Source: SAR86 cluster bacterium (lineage in GTDB: Bacteria; Pseudomonadota; Gammaproteobacteria; Pseudomonadales; Pseudohongiellaceae). From it: a stretch of DNA of 64,000 bases. Position 1 is the stretch's first letter; each line of letters opens with the position of its first letter. The position numbers and the translations under genes were made by a program. Shown here one piece after another: positions 51,608 through 61,465 of the stretch. A model generated the notes under the pieces. That model was given only the letters and a program-made list of their open reading frames with translations. It ran no database searches and had not been told where the DNA came from. Location: contig NVVJ01000008.1 in NCBI GenBank assembly GCA_002402175.1, forward strand, positions 9,313-73,312, given 5' to 3'.

Positions 51608-53263
51608 CTACAACCCTTCAGTTATCACAGGAAGAATGATTGCCGAAGGATGCTGAGCATCGAAATAAATGGTATTAGTGGCAATCTGAGCCGGCGTATC
51701 AAGATCATCCAGCGCCGCGCCATTGTTGGGATTTACTGCAAAGCGAGGATAGTTGCTTGAAGTGATATGAATCCCTATCTTGTGACCTTTCTCAAAAGTT
51801 TGCGCCGTACTCCACATATTAATTTTTAGCTTTTCAATAGAGCCAGGTGTCATTAATTTAACATCCGAAGCTTCCTGCCCGTCTCTGAAGCGAGCACGAA
51901 TAGGATAATCCAGAATCAGTGCTTCATAACCATCTGGATAAATATCAACAAGCTTAACCACGAAGTCTGTATCAAGCACATCGGTTGAAACATAAAGCTC
52001 CATATCGATATGCCCCGCCACAACAACATCTTTCTCAAGGGCAGGCGTCATAAATCTCAAATAGTCCTGACGCTCACCTATTTCTCGTTGGTCTCTAGGC
52101 CCAACATCGGCGCCAAGATTCTGTCCGCCAACAGTGCCTACAGGATTCTCAGGATCAAATTTATAGCTAATAGAAGCAGAGTCGCGAGTAGGAGCGGCGG
52201 TATCTATAGACATTGATGGCTGCAGGTAAAATTTGGTTTTCTCGCTTTGCGGCGGCCATACTTCGGCATTGATAAGCCGGTTCTTTGTACTTACATTACC
52301 TTTTCGCGCGGAGGCCATCATATAATAACTTACGGCAGGCTCATCCATGATGCCGTTGTCTTCATTTTTAAGCCAATATGCCCACCAGCGTAGTTGTTGC
52401 TCAATATCTCCATATATAACTCCACTGCCCGGGTAAGTTAAATCTCCCTGCAACACCCCGTGCCCAAAAGCACCCATGTACAGTTTCTGCTTACCTCGTG
52501 CCGCCTCATTACCTTCAGATTGCAGGTACATGAAATTGCTGATTGATCCCTCTGCATAAATATCATGCCAGCCACCAACATTGTAAACTGGAATTTCTAC
52601 GTTCTCACGGTGAAACAGAAAATCTGTATCGCGCCAACCCTGGTCTAGTACGGCTCTTGCCTTATATGCTGCTATTCGTTCCTCGCTAATTCCTTGTCCG
52701 CGCAACCATCCACCCGAATGACTTTCCTTAAATACACCTCCCAAAAAGCGCGAACGATAAAACAAACTATCAGGAGCGACTGTTATATAAGCTGCCGTTA
52801 AGTGCGGCGGCGCGGAGGCGGCGGCAAGATTGGAGGTTATACCTGGGGCTGATGTGCCAAATATACCTGTTTTGCCATTGCTAAAACTCTGTGCGACGAT
52901 CCATTCAACCGTGTCATAGCCATCCTCCATGTCGACCTCGAACGGCTGGTCAACACCCTCAGATTCATACCGTCCTCTTACATCTTGAGAAACCAGCACA
53001 TAGCCATTTTCGTTGTATATTTGCGCACTTCTATCAGCACTATTTTTATTGTATGGCGTTCGAGTAACAACCACTGGCCAGGGACCATCGCCTTCAGGTA
53101 AGTAGATATTAGTTGCCAGCTTCACATCATCGCGCATGGGCACCATAACTACTTGCTTGTTCTCTTCTTGCGCTAAAGAAATCTGCGCAAAAATCAAAGC
53201 GGAAATCACTACACAAACATAGCTTAGGAAACCAGGTCTCCAGACTTTAGATAGATTTTTCAT
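51608..53263 (-). CDS. CocE/NonD-type alpha/beta hydrolase (secreted)
   Basis: This 551-residue protein has a signal peptide ending at SLAQEE. The X-Pro dipeptidyl-peptidase/CocE hydrolase core is visible: VPMRDDVKLATNIY, PVVVTRTPYNK, DVRGRYESEG, and the nucleophile elbow G136-T-S138-A-P-G141 (family usually GxSYxG, so Tyr is replaced by Ala-Pro). WHDIYAEGSI carries the acid/His region, and the C-terminal jelly-roll domain (DTDFVVKLVDIYPDG) is typical. It would hydrolyse esters or amides, perhaps X-Pro or cocaine-like substrates. GGAG is 8 bases upstream of the ATG. Terminator 51559-51590 closes the unit; the following plus-strand-like hydrolase gene upstream shares the strand but has a 158-bp spacer. 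Confidence 0.87.
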   Translation of the reverse strand: MKNLSKVWRPGFLSYVCVVISALIFAQISLAQEENKQVVMVPMRDDVKLATNIYLPEGDGPWPVVVTRTPYNKNSADRSAQIYNENGYVLVSQDVRGRYESEGVDQPFEVDMEDGYDTVEWIVAQSFSNGKTGIFGTSAPGITSNLAAASAPPHLTAAYITVAPDSLFYRSRFLGGVFKESHSGGWLRGQGISEERIAAYKARAVLDQGWRDTDFLFHRENVEIPVYNVGGWHDIYAEGSISNFMYLQSEGNEAARGKQKLYMGAFGHGVLQGDLTYPGSGVIYGDIEQQLRWWAYWLKNEDNGIMDEPAVSYYMMASARKGNVSTKNRLINAEVWPPQSEKTKFYLQPSMSIDTAAPTRDSASISYKFDPENPVGTVGGQNLGADVGPRDQREIGERQDYLRFMTPALEKDVVVAGHIDMELYVSTDVLDTDFVVKLVDIYPDGYEALILDYPIRARFRDGQEASDVKLMTPGSIEKLKINMWSTAQTFEKGHKIGIHITSSNYPRFAVNPNNGAALDDLDTPAQIATNTIYFDAQHPSAIILPVITEGL

Positions 53264-53421
53264 TGCTAGCTCTCCTTATAGAATACTCAGACAATAACAT
53301 AAGAGTACTCTACTCATTGATATAAAATATATGCCTGCGTATACAGACAAATCACTACGAATATATAATCCCGCCCCGCTCGAAGCTTTCGCGATTCTCG
53401 CCAATTTTTCCGCTCTTGAAA

Positions 53422-54891
53422 TTAAAAAGTCGGATACATAGCATTCGCTAGTTGCAACATTTCCTCTTGATCGGCTGGCAGTATAAAACCCGCCTCTACG
53501 GCTACGATAAGTGCAGCCTCAAACTCGGCGATATACTGTTCCTTTCCTCCCGGATAAAGCTGCAATAGTTTATCTTCACTGAAAACTTCGGTGATTCCCG
53601 TGAGTCGCGCTATCGCACTTCCCTCATTACCAAGCCCAGAAAGTATTGCAGTGGGCGTGTCTACCCAGGGAGTTCTAACTCCACCTTTTGCATTGCCATT
53701 ATCATCAATATCGATAGCAGGCATTTCGCCAGAATCATTTGAGAGGATCAATTGTATCGGCATAGCACGAGGGGGCTCGACACCATGTCGCATCCATTCA
53801 TTGAGATGATAAAGCGCACTCATTACCACCAGGTGATGCTGAGGGCCGGAGTTAATAGGCTTACTTAATTGCATCTGAGGGATTGATGTCATGTTATACA
53901 TTTGTGCTAATGCCTGGATAGGAGTAGTGCCGCTATCGCTGCCATTAACAATAAAGATATAGGTATCAGCATGGGATGCCCCAGCAACTTCCCAGGTACG
54001 AAGTTGGCTACTGTCCTCCTGACGTGCGCGAAAATAGGGCGCTAACCCAGTGCTTAGAAGATCAGTTTCAGTAATCACATTAATTATTGGTGCTCGTAAG
54101 TTGTCACGATACTTAACAGCATCAAGATCAGGGTTCTCATTAAACATGCCTGAGTCACCAAGAGAGGCCGCCGTACCAAATCGTGAATCGACGACAAAAC
54201 CATCATAGATTTTTTCAATCGGGTCGATGGCATTGATATATGTAGTTAGAAATACAGCCGATTGAGATTCTCCAATTGCAATAACCTTTGAAGGAGCAAG
54301 CGATCCCATTAAGTCATTATTCGCGTAATCTTTAATGAGTTTTCCCGCCGCACTATAGATATCGTAGGAGTATGCATCACCCGGATGAATTAAAGTGCCG
54401 TAACGTTCAGGGTTAATTTTCTTTAAGGGATTTGAAACCCCCATAATGCTATAGCCATCTCCTTCGATACCTACTTTCTGAGTCGAAACACCTACATACG
54501 CATAACCATTACGAATAATTTCACGATGCATCATTCCCCATAGTGGTGCACCATCTGCGCCTCCTGAAACATTAAACCATTCAACAACCACTGTGCCATT
54601 AAAGTGATCTGGATCATTAGGACGAGCAACTACTAGACGAGATTTATAAGCCGCTTGGGAATCTATTTCAACTGACCAATTGCCATCGTTTGTAAGAGAG
54701 GCTGACGGCTTATATGCATTTGCATCGCCTTCGAAAAAGAACTCTTCGACGCTATAGCCAAGCTCTTCCAAATTATAATTGCCAAGAGAGATAACGGGTT
54801 CGCCGGGAATTTTTTCAAGGTTAATTGTCTGCGCGTGAGCCCCAACAGCGGTAAGGATGATGGCAATATTTATTAAATTTTTAATTTTCAT
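53422..54891 (-). CDS. secreted alpha/beta hydrolase-domain protein
   Basis: This encodes a 489-residue protein with a signal peptide ending at GAHAQ. The alpha/beta hydrolase nucleophile is Ser209 in IAIGESQSAVFL, and FVVDSRFG and VAGASHADTYIF give candidate acid and histidine (ASHAD). The family is a large secreted hydrolase group that resembles PF20091 (Abhydrolase_10), whose substrates are unknown. A substrate ester is likely. The ATG at 54891 is preferred over the TTG-like extension to 54909 because it starts the signal peptide, with AAGAG about 9 bases upstream. It lies 65 bp downstream of the TetR gene on the same strand and may be under its control or co-transcribed. Confidence 0.82.
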   Translation of the reverse strand: MKIKNLINIAIILTAVGAHAQTINLEKIPGEPVISLGNYNLEELGYSVEEFFFEGDANAYKPSASLTNDGNWSVEIDSQAAYKSRLVVARPNDPDHFNGTVVVEWFNVSGGADGAPLWGMMHREIIRNGYAYVGVSTQKVGIEGDGYSIMGVSNPLKKINPERYGTLIHPGDAYSYDIYSAAGKLIKDYANNDLMGSLAPSKVIAIGESQSAVFLTTYINAIDPIEKIYDGFVVDSRFGTAASLGDSGMFNENPDLDAVKYRDNLRAPIINVITETDLLSTGLAPYFRARQEDSSQLRTWEVAGASHADTYIFIVNGSDSGTTPIQALAQMYNMTSIPQMQLSKPINSGPQHHLVVMSALYHLNEWMRHGVEPPRAMPIQLILSNDSGEMPAIDIDDNGNAKGGVRTPWVDTPTAILSGLGNEGSAIARLTGITEVFSEDKLLQLYPGGKEQYIAEFEAALIVAVEAGFILPADQEEMLQLANAMYPTF

Positions 54892-54956
54892 GGTGTTCGC
54901 TCTTATCAAAGTAAAATGGTCGTACTGTTAATCAACTACTGACCTTTCCGGTTTTT

Positions 54957-55559
54957 CTAACTCGTTTGTTCCGATAGCCGAGTGTATAGCCCCTCTATTA
55001 ACGACCTCATAAATAATTCAAATTGCATTGCGCTATCTGGCTGCATGTCGAACATTAAGCGAACATTGGGTAGCATCGATAACATTTCTTCTGTGGGTGG
55101 AGGCATAGTGCGAAAAAACATTTCTTCTTCCACAAAACCTGTAATTGACAAGCTACTTGAAGTCGCCGCTAACAAAGCTTTATCTGGTTCTAGTCCACTT
55201 TGCTGCCAAAGACTTAGCCAGCGTTCTGTCATTTGTAAAATAGAAGGAGTCCAAATTTGATAATGCCTACGAATATCTGCCACTGCCGGATGAGCATGTA
55301 TGTTCTCTCGTGCCCATTGAGCCATGGACCAAAGATCCTCTTGCCAATCTCCGGTAGATGGGGGAAGCGGATGTTCACGAATAATCGAATCGATAAGTAG
55401 TGCAGCAAGGGCTGCCTTATTTTTAACATGGTGATACAGCGCCATGGGAGTGACATTCAATGCACCTGCAACAGCACGCATGGTAAAACCTTTGACACCA
55501 TTTTCGTCCGCTATGCGCAGCGCTGCCGCCGCGATAGATTGAGGGTTTACTTCAGCCAC
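54957..55559 (-). CDS. TetR-family transcriptional regulator
   Basis: This encodes a 200-residue one-component repressor. The N-terminal HTH (about 8-50) reads AAALRIADENGVKGFTMRAVAGALNVTPMALYHHVKNK. The remainder is helical and would bind a small hydrophobic ligand. GTG is used as start, with AAGGAAG 5 bases upstream. It is divergent from a serine hydrolase gene, and a 17-bp palindrome lies in the shared 256-bp region, the usual arrangement for a repressor controlling a neighbour and itself. The hydrolase gene downstream on the same strand may be a further target. Confidence 0.92.
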   Translation of the reverse strand: MAEVNPQSIAAAALRIADENGVKGFTMRAVAGALNVTPMALYHHVKNKAALAALLIDSIIREHPLPPSTGDWQEDLWSMAQWARENIHAHPAVADIRRHYQIWTPSILQMTERWLSLWQQSGLEPDKALLAATSSSLSITGFVEEEMFFRTMPPPTEEMLSMLPNVRLMFDMQPDSAMQFELFMRSLIEGLYTRLSEQTS

Positions 55560-55719
55560 AGCTTCCTTCCATTGCGTACAATATTATTTGCGACATTAAG
55601 AGCATCCAAATAAAGATTTTTCTAACTACACCTTGCTCTCTCAATATCAAAAGATTTGGCCTGAACAACACGGGGTTTGTGATTCTTGTTAGGCCGTGGA
55701 TTATCATAATATAGCCTGA

Positions 55720-55736
55720 GCTATACATTGTATAGC
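55720..55736. promoter_or_regulatory. palindromic operator candidate for the TetR regulator
   Basis: GCTATACA-T-TGTATAGC is a perfect dyad of 8-bp arms with one central base, in the intergenic region of the divergent TetR and serine hydrolase genes. It is 80 bp before the hydrolase ATG and about 160 bp before the TetR GTG. The symmetry and length are typical of TetR-family sites. Confidence 0.6.
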
Positions 55737-55777
55737 AATGAATATAACCATTACCGTATCTCAAGGATAGGGATATA

Positions 55778-55805
55778 CTCGTATTACTATAAAAACCAAT
55801 ACGAG
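55778..55805. promoter_or_regulatory. second inverted repeat near the hydrolase start
   Basis: CTCGTATT and AATACGAG form perfect 8-bp arms with a 12-base spacer containing TATAAA, a possible -10 region. It ends 10 bp before the ATG and could be an operator or a 5' RNA hairpin. Confidence 0.4.
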
Positions 55806-55815
55806 ATACTTAATT

Positions 55816-57090
55816 ATGTCAAAAGTAATTCTCCGCCTAACAAGCGCCCTCCTGCTCTGCCTTATTTACTCCAATGCACTTTTAGCAGCGGATTTTAGTA
55901 ACACCCGACCAGAAAGAGTGGGCATGTCCAGTGAACGCTTACAGCGTCTGGATACTGTCTTAAAATCCTATGTCGAAAACGACCAGTTAGCCGGCCAGGT
56001 GGTTCTGGTTTTACGCAATGGCAAGATAGCCTACTCGGCTGTGAACGGCATGCAGGATATTGAGGCCGGCATTCCCATGCAGGACGACACCATATTTCGT
56101 ATCGCCTCACAAACCAAAGCAATTGTTAGCACTGGCATTATGATTCTTCATGAGCGAGGTGATCTAGATATTAGTCATCCATTGTCTCGATATATTCCTC
56201 AGTGGAAAGATATGCAGGTTGCCGTTGCCAACGAAAGTGGTGGCTATGATCTTGAACCTGCACGACGTGCAATCACATTACGCAATTTACTAACCCATAC
56301 CGGAGGCATGAGTTACGGCAGTGGCCCCGCTTCAGAAGAATGGGCAGCAGCCGGTTTTCAAGGTTGGTATTTTGCCGATAGAGACGAGCCGGTTGGAGAA
56401 ACCATAGCGCGCATGGCTTCTCTGCCTCTGGACGCTCATCCAGGCGAGGAATGGATTTATGGTTACAACATCGACATTCTCGGCGCTGTAATCGAAGTTG
56501 CCAGTGGCATGGATTTAAATGCATTTCTGCAAAAAGAAATTCTCGGGCCGTTAGGAATGAAGGATACACATTTCTACCTACCTGAATCAAAGCATGAGCG
56601 GCTAGCTACCGTCTATCGGCCCAAGGCTGGCGGCGGCATTGAAGCCAGACCAGAAACCAACGGTATGTCTAGTCAGGGTTTGTATGCAAGTGGCCCGCAA
56701 GTGAGTTTTTCCGGCGGCGCTGGCTTATTATCGACAGCTAATGACTATGCCAGATTTTTGCAAATGACACTTAACGGGGGCGAGTTTAATGGCACCCGTA
56801 TTCTTTCTCGTAAAACTATTGAGCTAATGACTACTGACCATCTGGGTGATATTCCATTTCGAGATGGTCAAGGCTTTGGCCTGGGCTTTTTTGTAGTGAC
56901 TGATTTAGGGGCACGTGGCACCGTAGGTTCGGTTGGTGAATACGGCTGGGGCGGCGCTTACCATTCAACCTATTGGGTTGATCCCATGGAAGACTTGGTT
57001 GTGGTTTACCTGACCCAGCTTATCCCAGCCAACGGACTTGATGACTACGCAAAACTTCGAAGTGGAATCTATCAAGCGATCATTGACTAG
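55816..57090 (+). CDS. secreted serine hydrolase (beta-lactamase/esterase family)
   Basis: This encodes a 424-residue protein with a signal peptide ending at LLAADF. The nucleophile motif is S98-Q-T-K101 (RIASQTKAI), the second motif lies in WIYGYNIDILGAVIE and the third region is GWGGAYHSTYW, giving the class C beta-lactamase/esterase (EstB-like) fold. It is distinct from the other serine hydrolase at 14342-15685: shorter, with no extended N-terminal domain. The reaction is probably ester or amide hydrolysis. It starts at ATG 55816, which lacks a clear Shine-Dalgarno. Expression is likely controlled by the divergent TetR regulator. The next gene begins four bases after its stop and is probably co-transcribed. 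Confidence 0.87.
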   Translation: MSKVILRLTSALLLCLIYSNALLAADFSNTRPERVGMSSERLQRLDTVLKSYVENDQLAGQVVLVLRNGKIAYSAVNGMQDIEAGIPMQDDTIFRIASQTKAIVSTGIMILHERGDLDISHPLSRYIPQWKDMQVAVANESGGYDLEPARRAITLRNLLTHTGGMSYGSGPASEEWAAAGFQGWYFADRDEPVGETIARMASLPLDAHPGEEWIYGYNIDILGAVIEVASGMDLNAFLQKEILGPLGMKDTHFYLPESKHERLATVYRPKAGGGIEARPETNGMSSQGLYASGPQVSFSGGAGLLSTANDYARFLQMTLNGGEFNGTRILSRKTIELMTTDHLGDIPFRDGQGFGLGFFVVTDLGARGTVGSVGEYGWGGAYHSTYWVDPMEDLVVVYLTQLIPANGLDDYAKLRSGIYQAIID

Positions 57091-57094
57091 CGCC

Positions 57095-57763
57095 ATGAAT
57101 AATCCACCTAGCAGTCCACCTAACAATCAAAAGAAAGAAGGCTTGCGCGTACTTTTCCCGACTCTTATTTATGAGGCCTGGTATCAGAATTATCAAGCTA
57201 AAAAAGAGAGTTTGGTGTCCTTCAATCACAAGCTACGCGATGAAGACACTGAGGGACAACGTATCTCGGCCGCACAATACCCGAATGGATACACGTCCTA
57301 TTACTCGCGCACTGATCTTTACAAGCTTCCTGAGCTTGCCGAACTGGTGGCCTTTCTTTATAAGTGTGCGGACAACTTTGCTCACCAGCATCACTGGGAT
57401 ACTCAGAATTTTGAGCCCGTAATTAACGCCCTGTTCACCAATATAAATTCCAAATTCAGCGGTCATGCTGAGCACCTGCATCCTTATTCACACATCAGCG
57501 GTGTGTTCTATGTTAAATCTGAAGTTGGCAGTCCGGCCATCAGCTTTAAAGACCCAAGAATGGGTCGCTGGATGATGCCACCGGCAGCGGATGGTAATAG
57601 AGCCGAAAACACTTTCCATGCAAACATACTACCCGACGAAGGTAAGCTGTTGATGTTTCCTTCCTGGCTAGAACACGGCGTCCCACCGAATCAATTAGAT
57701 TCAGAGCGGATAAGCATGTCTTTTAATTTTGAGATGCAACCAAAACCGAAATCGGAATCATAA
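57095..57763 (+). CDS. 2OG-Fe(II) oxygenase-family protein
   Basis: This encodes a 222-residue cytoplasmic protein of the family that includes TIGR02466-type putative 2-oxoglutarate/iron oxygenases. The double-stranded beta-helix motifs are HLHPYSHISGVFYV (first iron ligands, about 132-145), LMFPSWLEHGVPPN (second His, about 197-210) and SERISMSFN (Arg binding 2-oxoglutarate). Members are often of unknown substrate and may hydroxylate peptides or small molecules. The start at 57095 is inferred as the first ATG after the hydrolase stop; the frame from 57038 overlaps the previous gene and lacks a better signal. A ribosome-binding site is weak, so translational coupling to the hydrolase is possible. 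Confidence 0.82.
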   Translation: MNNPPSSPPNNQKKEGLRVLFPTLIYEAWYQNYQAKKESLVSFNHKLRDEDTEGQRISAAQYPNGYTSYYSRTDLYKLPELAELVAFLYKCADNFAHQHHWDTQNFEPVINALFTNINSKFSGHAEHLHPYSHISGVFYVKSEVGSPAISFKDPRMGRWMMPPAADGNRAENTFHANILPDEGKLLMFPSWLEHGVPPNQLDSERISMSFNFEMQPKPKSES

Positions 57764-57766
57764 AAA

Positions 57767-57794
57767 AAACGGCGATGATTTCTCATCGCCGTTT
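57767..57794. terminator. bidirectional intrinsic terminator
   Basis: AAACGGCGATGA and TCATCGCCGTTT form a perfect 12-bp stem with a TTTC loop; A and T tails allow use on both strands. It separates the convergent oxygenase and TonB-dependent receptor genes. Confidence 0.93.
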
Positions 57795-57819
57795 CTTATT
57801 CACCAATATTACTCAGTGA

Positions 57820-60800
57820 TTAGAAGCTCCATAGAGCCCGTGCATACAGGCGACGACCACGTGGGTCAAACACTGTTGCATCGTAGTTCAAAGAACCGGT
57901 TTCACGGTAAGGTATGTCCTCGTCGAACATGTCGAGAATACCTACTGTGAATACAGTGTTACCTAGGTTGTTATTGCTCCAATCGTGAGCGTAGCGGTAC
58001 TGGATATCCCAGGTGCTGTAGCTGTCGATTTTCTTCCTAAGTAGAGATCTCACTAGATCATTGCCTGTGGAAAACTCAAAGTCATAGGCAAGATCCTGGT
58101 AAGAACCAATATGGCGATTAATCACTGTTACACCATGAGAGTCACGCTGCCAGGAAAAGGTAAGGTGACCTTTGTTGTCTGGCAATGAACGCACATGCAG
58201 AAGATTACCCGAGGTACCCGCTGCATCAAACTTACCGGTATCCAGCAAGCCTAATTCCAGTCCAGGTACGCCGATCAGCTTGTACTGACGTACATGAGTG
58301 TAGTCAAGACTAGCTCGCAGTCTGCCCCAATCAGTATCCCAGCTATAGCCAACCTTCACGTCGATGCCGTCTGCCTCAATCTCACCGGCGTTAATTGCCG
58401 CCAGAGTCAGAGTGATCAGATTGGCACTTTCACTACGAAATGATCGACTGATGCCTACACCTTCTGTTACGTCTGTATAGAGAGTCGGATTAACTACACA
58501 ATTCAATCGCTCATCAGAATCGGCACCAAACTGTGAAGCCAATGCATTAGGGTCGCAAGCCACATCTAGTACTGCTGAATCTGAGGCTATTGAATCATTT
58601 AGAATGTAGTTATTGCTGTCACCAACAACAGTCAGGAATCTATCGATCTCTGGCTGTACCGCTCTGATACCAGGCTCTGGCAACACACGGTCTGATACCT
58701 CAAAACGCCAGGCATCTGCTTGAACACTTAAACCTTCAAGTGCGCCACCTGGAGTCCAGATAAAGCCAAGACTGTAGGTGTCGGCGTACTCGTTGCCAAC
58801 ATTGGGAGCTGGGCCACCCAGGGTAAAAGTAGTTTCCACTTCGCCATTTTCAGCAATTGGTGGAAGCAAGCCTGCTCTAACCGCCTGATTAGAAAGCGGA
58901 TCTGCGAAAGTTACGCTACCTGCTTCCAGGCCTTCCTCAACGATGCCGATATTTGGAGCACGGAATGACTGTGACCATGAACCCCTAACGAGCAGTTCTT
59001 CTATTGGTCGCCAGCTCATGGCGATTTTTGGTGACAACTCGCTACCAATTACGCCTCCATAGTCTTCATATCGAAGTGCAATCTGCGTTTCTACATTTTC
59101 GATAAACGGTAAAGACAGCTCTACGAACACCGCCTTAGTACTACGCTCATGATTAAAATTGAAGATACAGTTCGAGCACTCATAGTTGTTCGAAATGTAG
59201 TGTCTTCTGTCAGGCACACCGTTTGCATCATAAGTGAGTATGCGATTAGGCAAACCTGGATCATTCAAGCCAGGAGCTCGAGAATCGGCTGTTCTTTTAC
59301 GGTATTGAGCACCGAAGGCAACAGCCGCCGCGCCACCACGTAAATCCATGAACTCGCCACCAACTACTGCATCGAACACAGCCAGCTGGTTACGCTTGTC
59401 AGCGCGCAGCACAGTTTCGTTCATCCAAGATAGAAGCTCAGGTGAATTCGCCAGAGCAGGATCTCCATTAAGTGAAGTTAGGAATGGGTTGAAAAATTCA
59501 CAACCTCCCTGACCCTGATTGTTACTGGTAAGTGCAAGAGACATACTTTCGCGGGTAGTTAAAACATAACCCGGGAAGAAAGTTTGTGTATACCCGTCGC
59601 CGAAGAAGTCCCAGGCTTGAGGTACCGCACCACCAAAAGGACCTGGCTGATGTTGCCAATCGAAATCGGTCACACCGTTAGGAGTACAATTTGGCCCACC
59701 TAAACCGTTTACCGCCAACTCTGTGTTTTGACGATTAAAGGTTTGATAAGTTTGCTCGTTACTGGAAGAACTCCAGGAAAAACTAACATCGTAGTTCCAG
59801 TCGCGATCGATGTAGGTGAAATCACCACGCAAACCGGTCTGCACTATAGTTGAGGTAGACTTATTCGTGTTAGATCGTTCACCTGTTCTAGGAACACCAT
59901 CGCGCGGGTTCGTTAGAAAAGCAATATTGATACCACCGTTAGCCAAGGAAACCGGTGCGTTTGGAATGTCTAGCTCAGTTGGACGCGTTAGTCCGATAGC
60001 AGGAGCAAACCACCCTAGTTCAGCGGTCTGGCCAATGGCATTGCCACCAAAGGCTGGATTACGCGTGTAGGCACCTGGTTGTGCTAACACTACAGTCGGT
60101 CCACGAGTTGAGCTGGAACCCCCTGTATTATTGATACCACCACCTTCGAGAGTAATTTCATTCTCCATATAGTTCACGAACGAATAAAACTCCGCCGCTT
60201 CACTGAAGGTATGATCGAACGCTGCCGCAAAACTGGTGCGCTTGGTATCTCGAGAGAGAAAATTAAATCGCTGCACGTCTTCACGACAGGCGCCACTGCG
60301 TTCGCCACGTTCCTCACGTAGTCTACCGAGCTGCATAGGTACACCTTCGGCGGTAAGAGTAGTTAAACACAGAGGGTCACTATAAAGGATATCGTTATCA
60401 CCACCCTCGGCTACGTTCTGATCAATAATGCTCTGTGCGATATAGGCCGGATTAACATTGGCTCCAAAAGCAGTAGGGTTAATGGCACTGCCAAAAGAGG
60501 ATGTAGTACCTAGAAACTCAGAGTTTTCGTCGATGAAGTTACCGTCAGAAACATTAACCGCATCTCGCTCAAAGCGTTCAGCAGAAACAACGAAATGTGT
60601 ATCTCCATCGTCGCTGGCCCAACCCCAGATTCCACTAAGGGTTGTGTCATAGGCGCTGCCTGCTGCCTCAACACCCTGAACATCAGCGTAAAGTTCTATA
60701 CCTTCGAAATCGGTACGCATGATAATGTTAACCACACCCGCTACCGCGTCAGCACCATAAAGAGCTGAACCACCGTCAGTGAGTATTTCAAGGCGTTCGG

Positions 60801-61233
60801 TCATAACAACCGGAATGGCGTTAATATCGACGAATTCGCCGCCGCTGCCGGTTATACCTGCATAGGGAGATACGCGCTTGCCATTGATTAGTGTGAGTGT
60901 GGAGTTCTCACCCAGGTTTCGCAAATTAATCTGCGCCGTACCTTCGTTTTGTCCAGACAGGTTCTCGTCAGAGCCTGAGTTGGTAGAAGATCCTGAGTTT
61001 ACCTCAAGGTTCTTAATTACGTCCCATATTATTGCTGCCCCCTGGGCCTCAATACTGGCACGATCGACCAGTTGTACTGGCGACGGTGCATCTAGTGCCG
61101 AGCCACGGATAAACGAACCCGTAACGACGATCTCCTCGATACCATCATCTTGTGCGACAACTGGCATAGCCAACCCCGCAACAAAAATACCCAGCGCTAG
61201 TGCTTTGGGTTTACTTGGAAAATTTTTGCGCAT
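57820..61233 (-). CDS. TonB-dependent outer-membrane receptor
   Basis: This 1137-residue protein has a signal peptide ending at PVVAQDD, a TonB-box-like EEIVVTGS near residue 33, a plug domain (about 45-165: PSPVQLVDRASIEAQGA..., TLTLINGKRVSPY, DGGSALYGADAVAGVVNIIMR) and a C-terminal barrel with alternating strands ending in LYARALWSF. It lacks an N-terminal signalling domain, so it is not of the FecA type. Barrel loops contain a CSNC motif (YECSNCIFNFN). Such large receptors take up oligosaccharides, peptides or metal complexes. Substrate is unknown. GATGAGG is just upstream of the ATG. It is divergent from the luciferase-like monooxygenase (232-bp gap). Confidence 0.92.
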   Translation of the reverse strand: MRKNFPSKPKALALGIFVAGLAMPVVAQDDGIEEIVVTGSFIRGSALDAPSPVQLVDRASIEAQGAAIIWDVIKNLEVNSGSSTNSGSDENLSGQNEGTAQINLRNLGENSTLTLINGKRVSPYAGITGSGGEFVDINAIPVVMTERLEILTDGGSALYGADAVAGVVNIIMRTDFEGIELYADVQGVEAAGSAYDTTLSGIWGWASDDGDTHFVVSAERFERDAVNVSDGNFIDENSEFLGTTSSFGSAINPTAFGANVNPAYIAQSIIDQNVAEGGDNDILYSDPLCLTTLTAEGVPMQLGRLREERGERSGACREDVQRFNFLSRDTKRTSFAAAFDHTFSEAAEFYSFVNYMENEITLEGGGINNTGGSSSTRGPTVVLAQPGAYTRNPAFGGNAIGQTAELGWFAPAIGLTRPTELDIPNAPVSLANGGINIAFLTNPRDGVPRTGERSNTNKSTSTIVQTGLRGDFTYIDRDWNYDVSFSWSSSSNEQTYQTFNRQNTELAVNGLGGPNCTPNGVTDFDWQHQPGPFGGAVPQAWDFFGDGYTQTFFPGYVLTTRESMSLALTSNNQGQGGCEFFNPFLTSLNGDPALANSPELLSWMNETVLRADKRNQLAVFDAVVGGEFMDLRGGAAAVAFGAQYRKRTADSRAPGLNDPGLPNRILTYDANGVPDRRHYISNNYECSNCIFNFNHERSTKAVFVELSLPFIENVETQIALRYEDYGGVIGSELSPKIAMSWRPIEELLVRGSWSQSFRAPNIGIVEEGLEAGSVTFADPLSNQAVRAGLLPPIAENGEVETTFTLGGPAPNVGNEYADTYSLGFIWTPGGALEGLSVQADAWRFEVSDRVLPEPGIRAVQPEIDRFLTVVGDSNNYILNDSIASDSAVLDVACDPNALASQFGADSDERLNCVVNPTLYTDVTEGVGISRSFRSESANLITLTLAAINAGEIEADGIDVKVGYSWDTDWGRLRASLDYTHVRQYKLIGVPGLELGLLDTGKFDAAGTSGNLLHVRSLPDNKGHLTFSWQRDSHGVTVINRHIGSYQDLAYDFEFSTGNDLVRSLLRKKIDSYSTWDIQYRYAHDWSNNNLGNTVFTVGILDMFDEDIPYRETGSLNYDATVFDPRGRRLYARALWSF

Positions 61234-61465
61234 TTACCTCATCCCCTTTTATTTTATTTTGTAGATCGAACACTTCAATATACCCAAGTTTTCTGAATAT
61301 TTAAAGAAAACCCGCTACCTTATTGAACGTATATTGCAGTAATTTATTTCGCAATACACCGCTTCTAATAGTTTATATGTAGTATTAGAATAAAGTGTTA
61401 CCATACTTCTCATATTTTTAACTAATTGGTTTTTATCACTAGCCAACACACATAATAAATAAACA

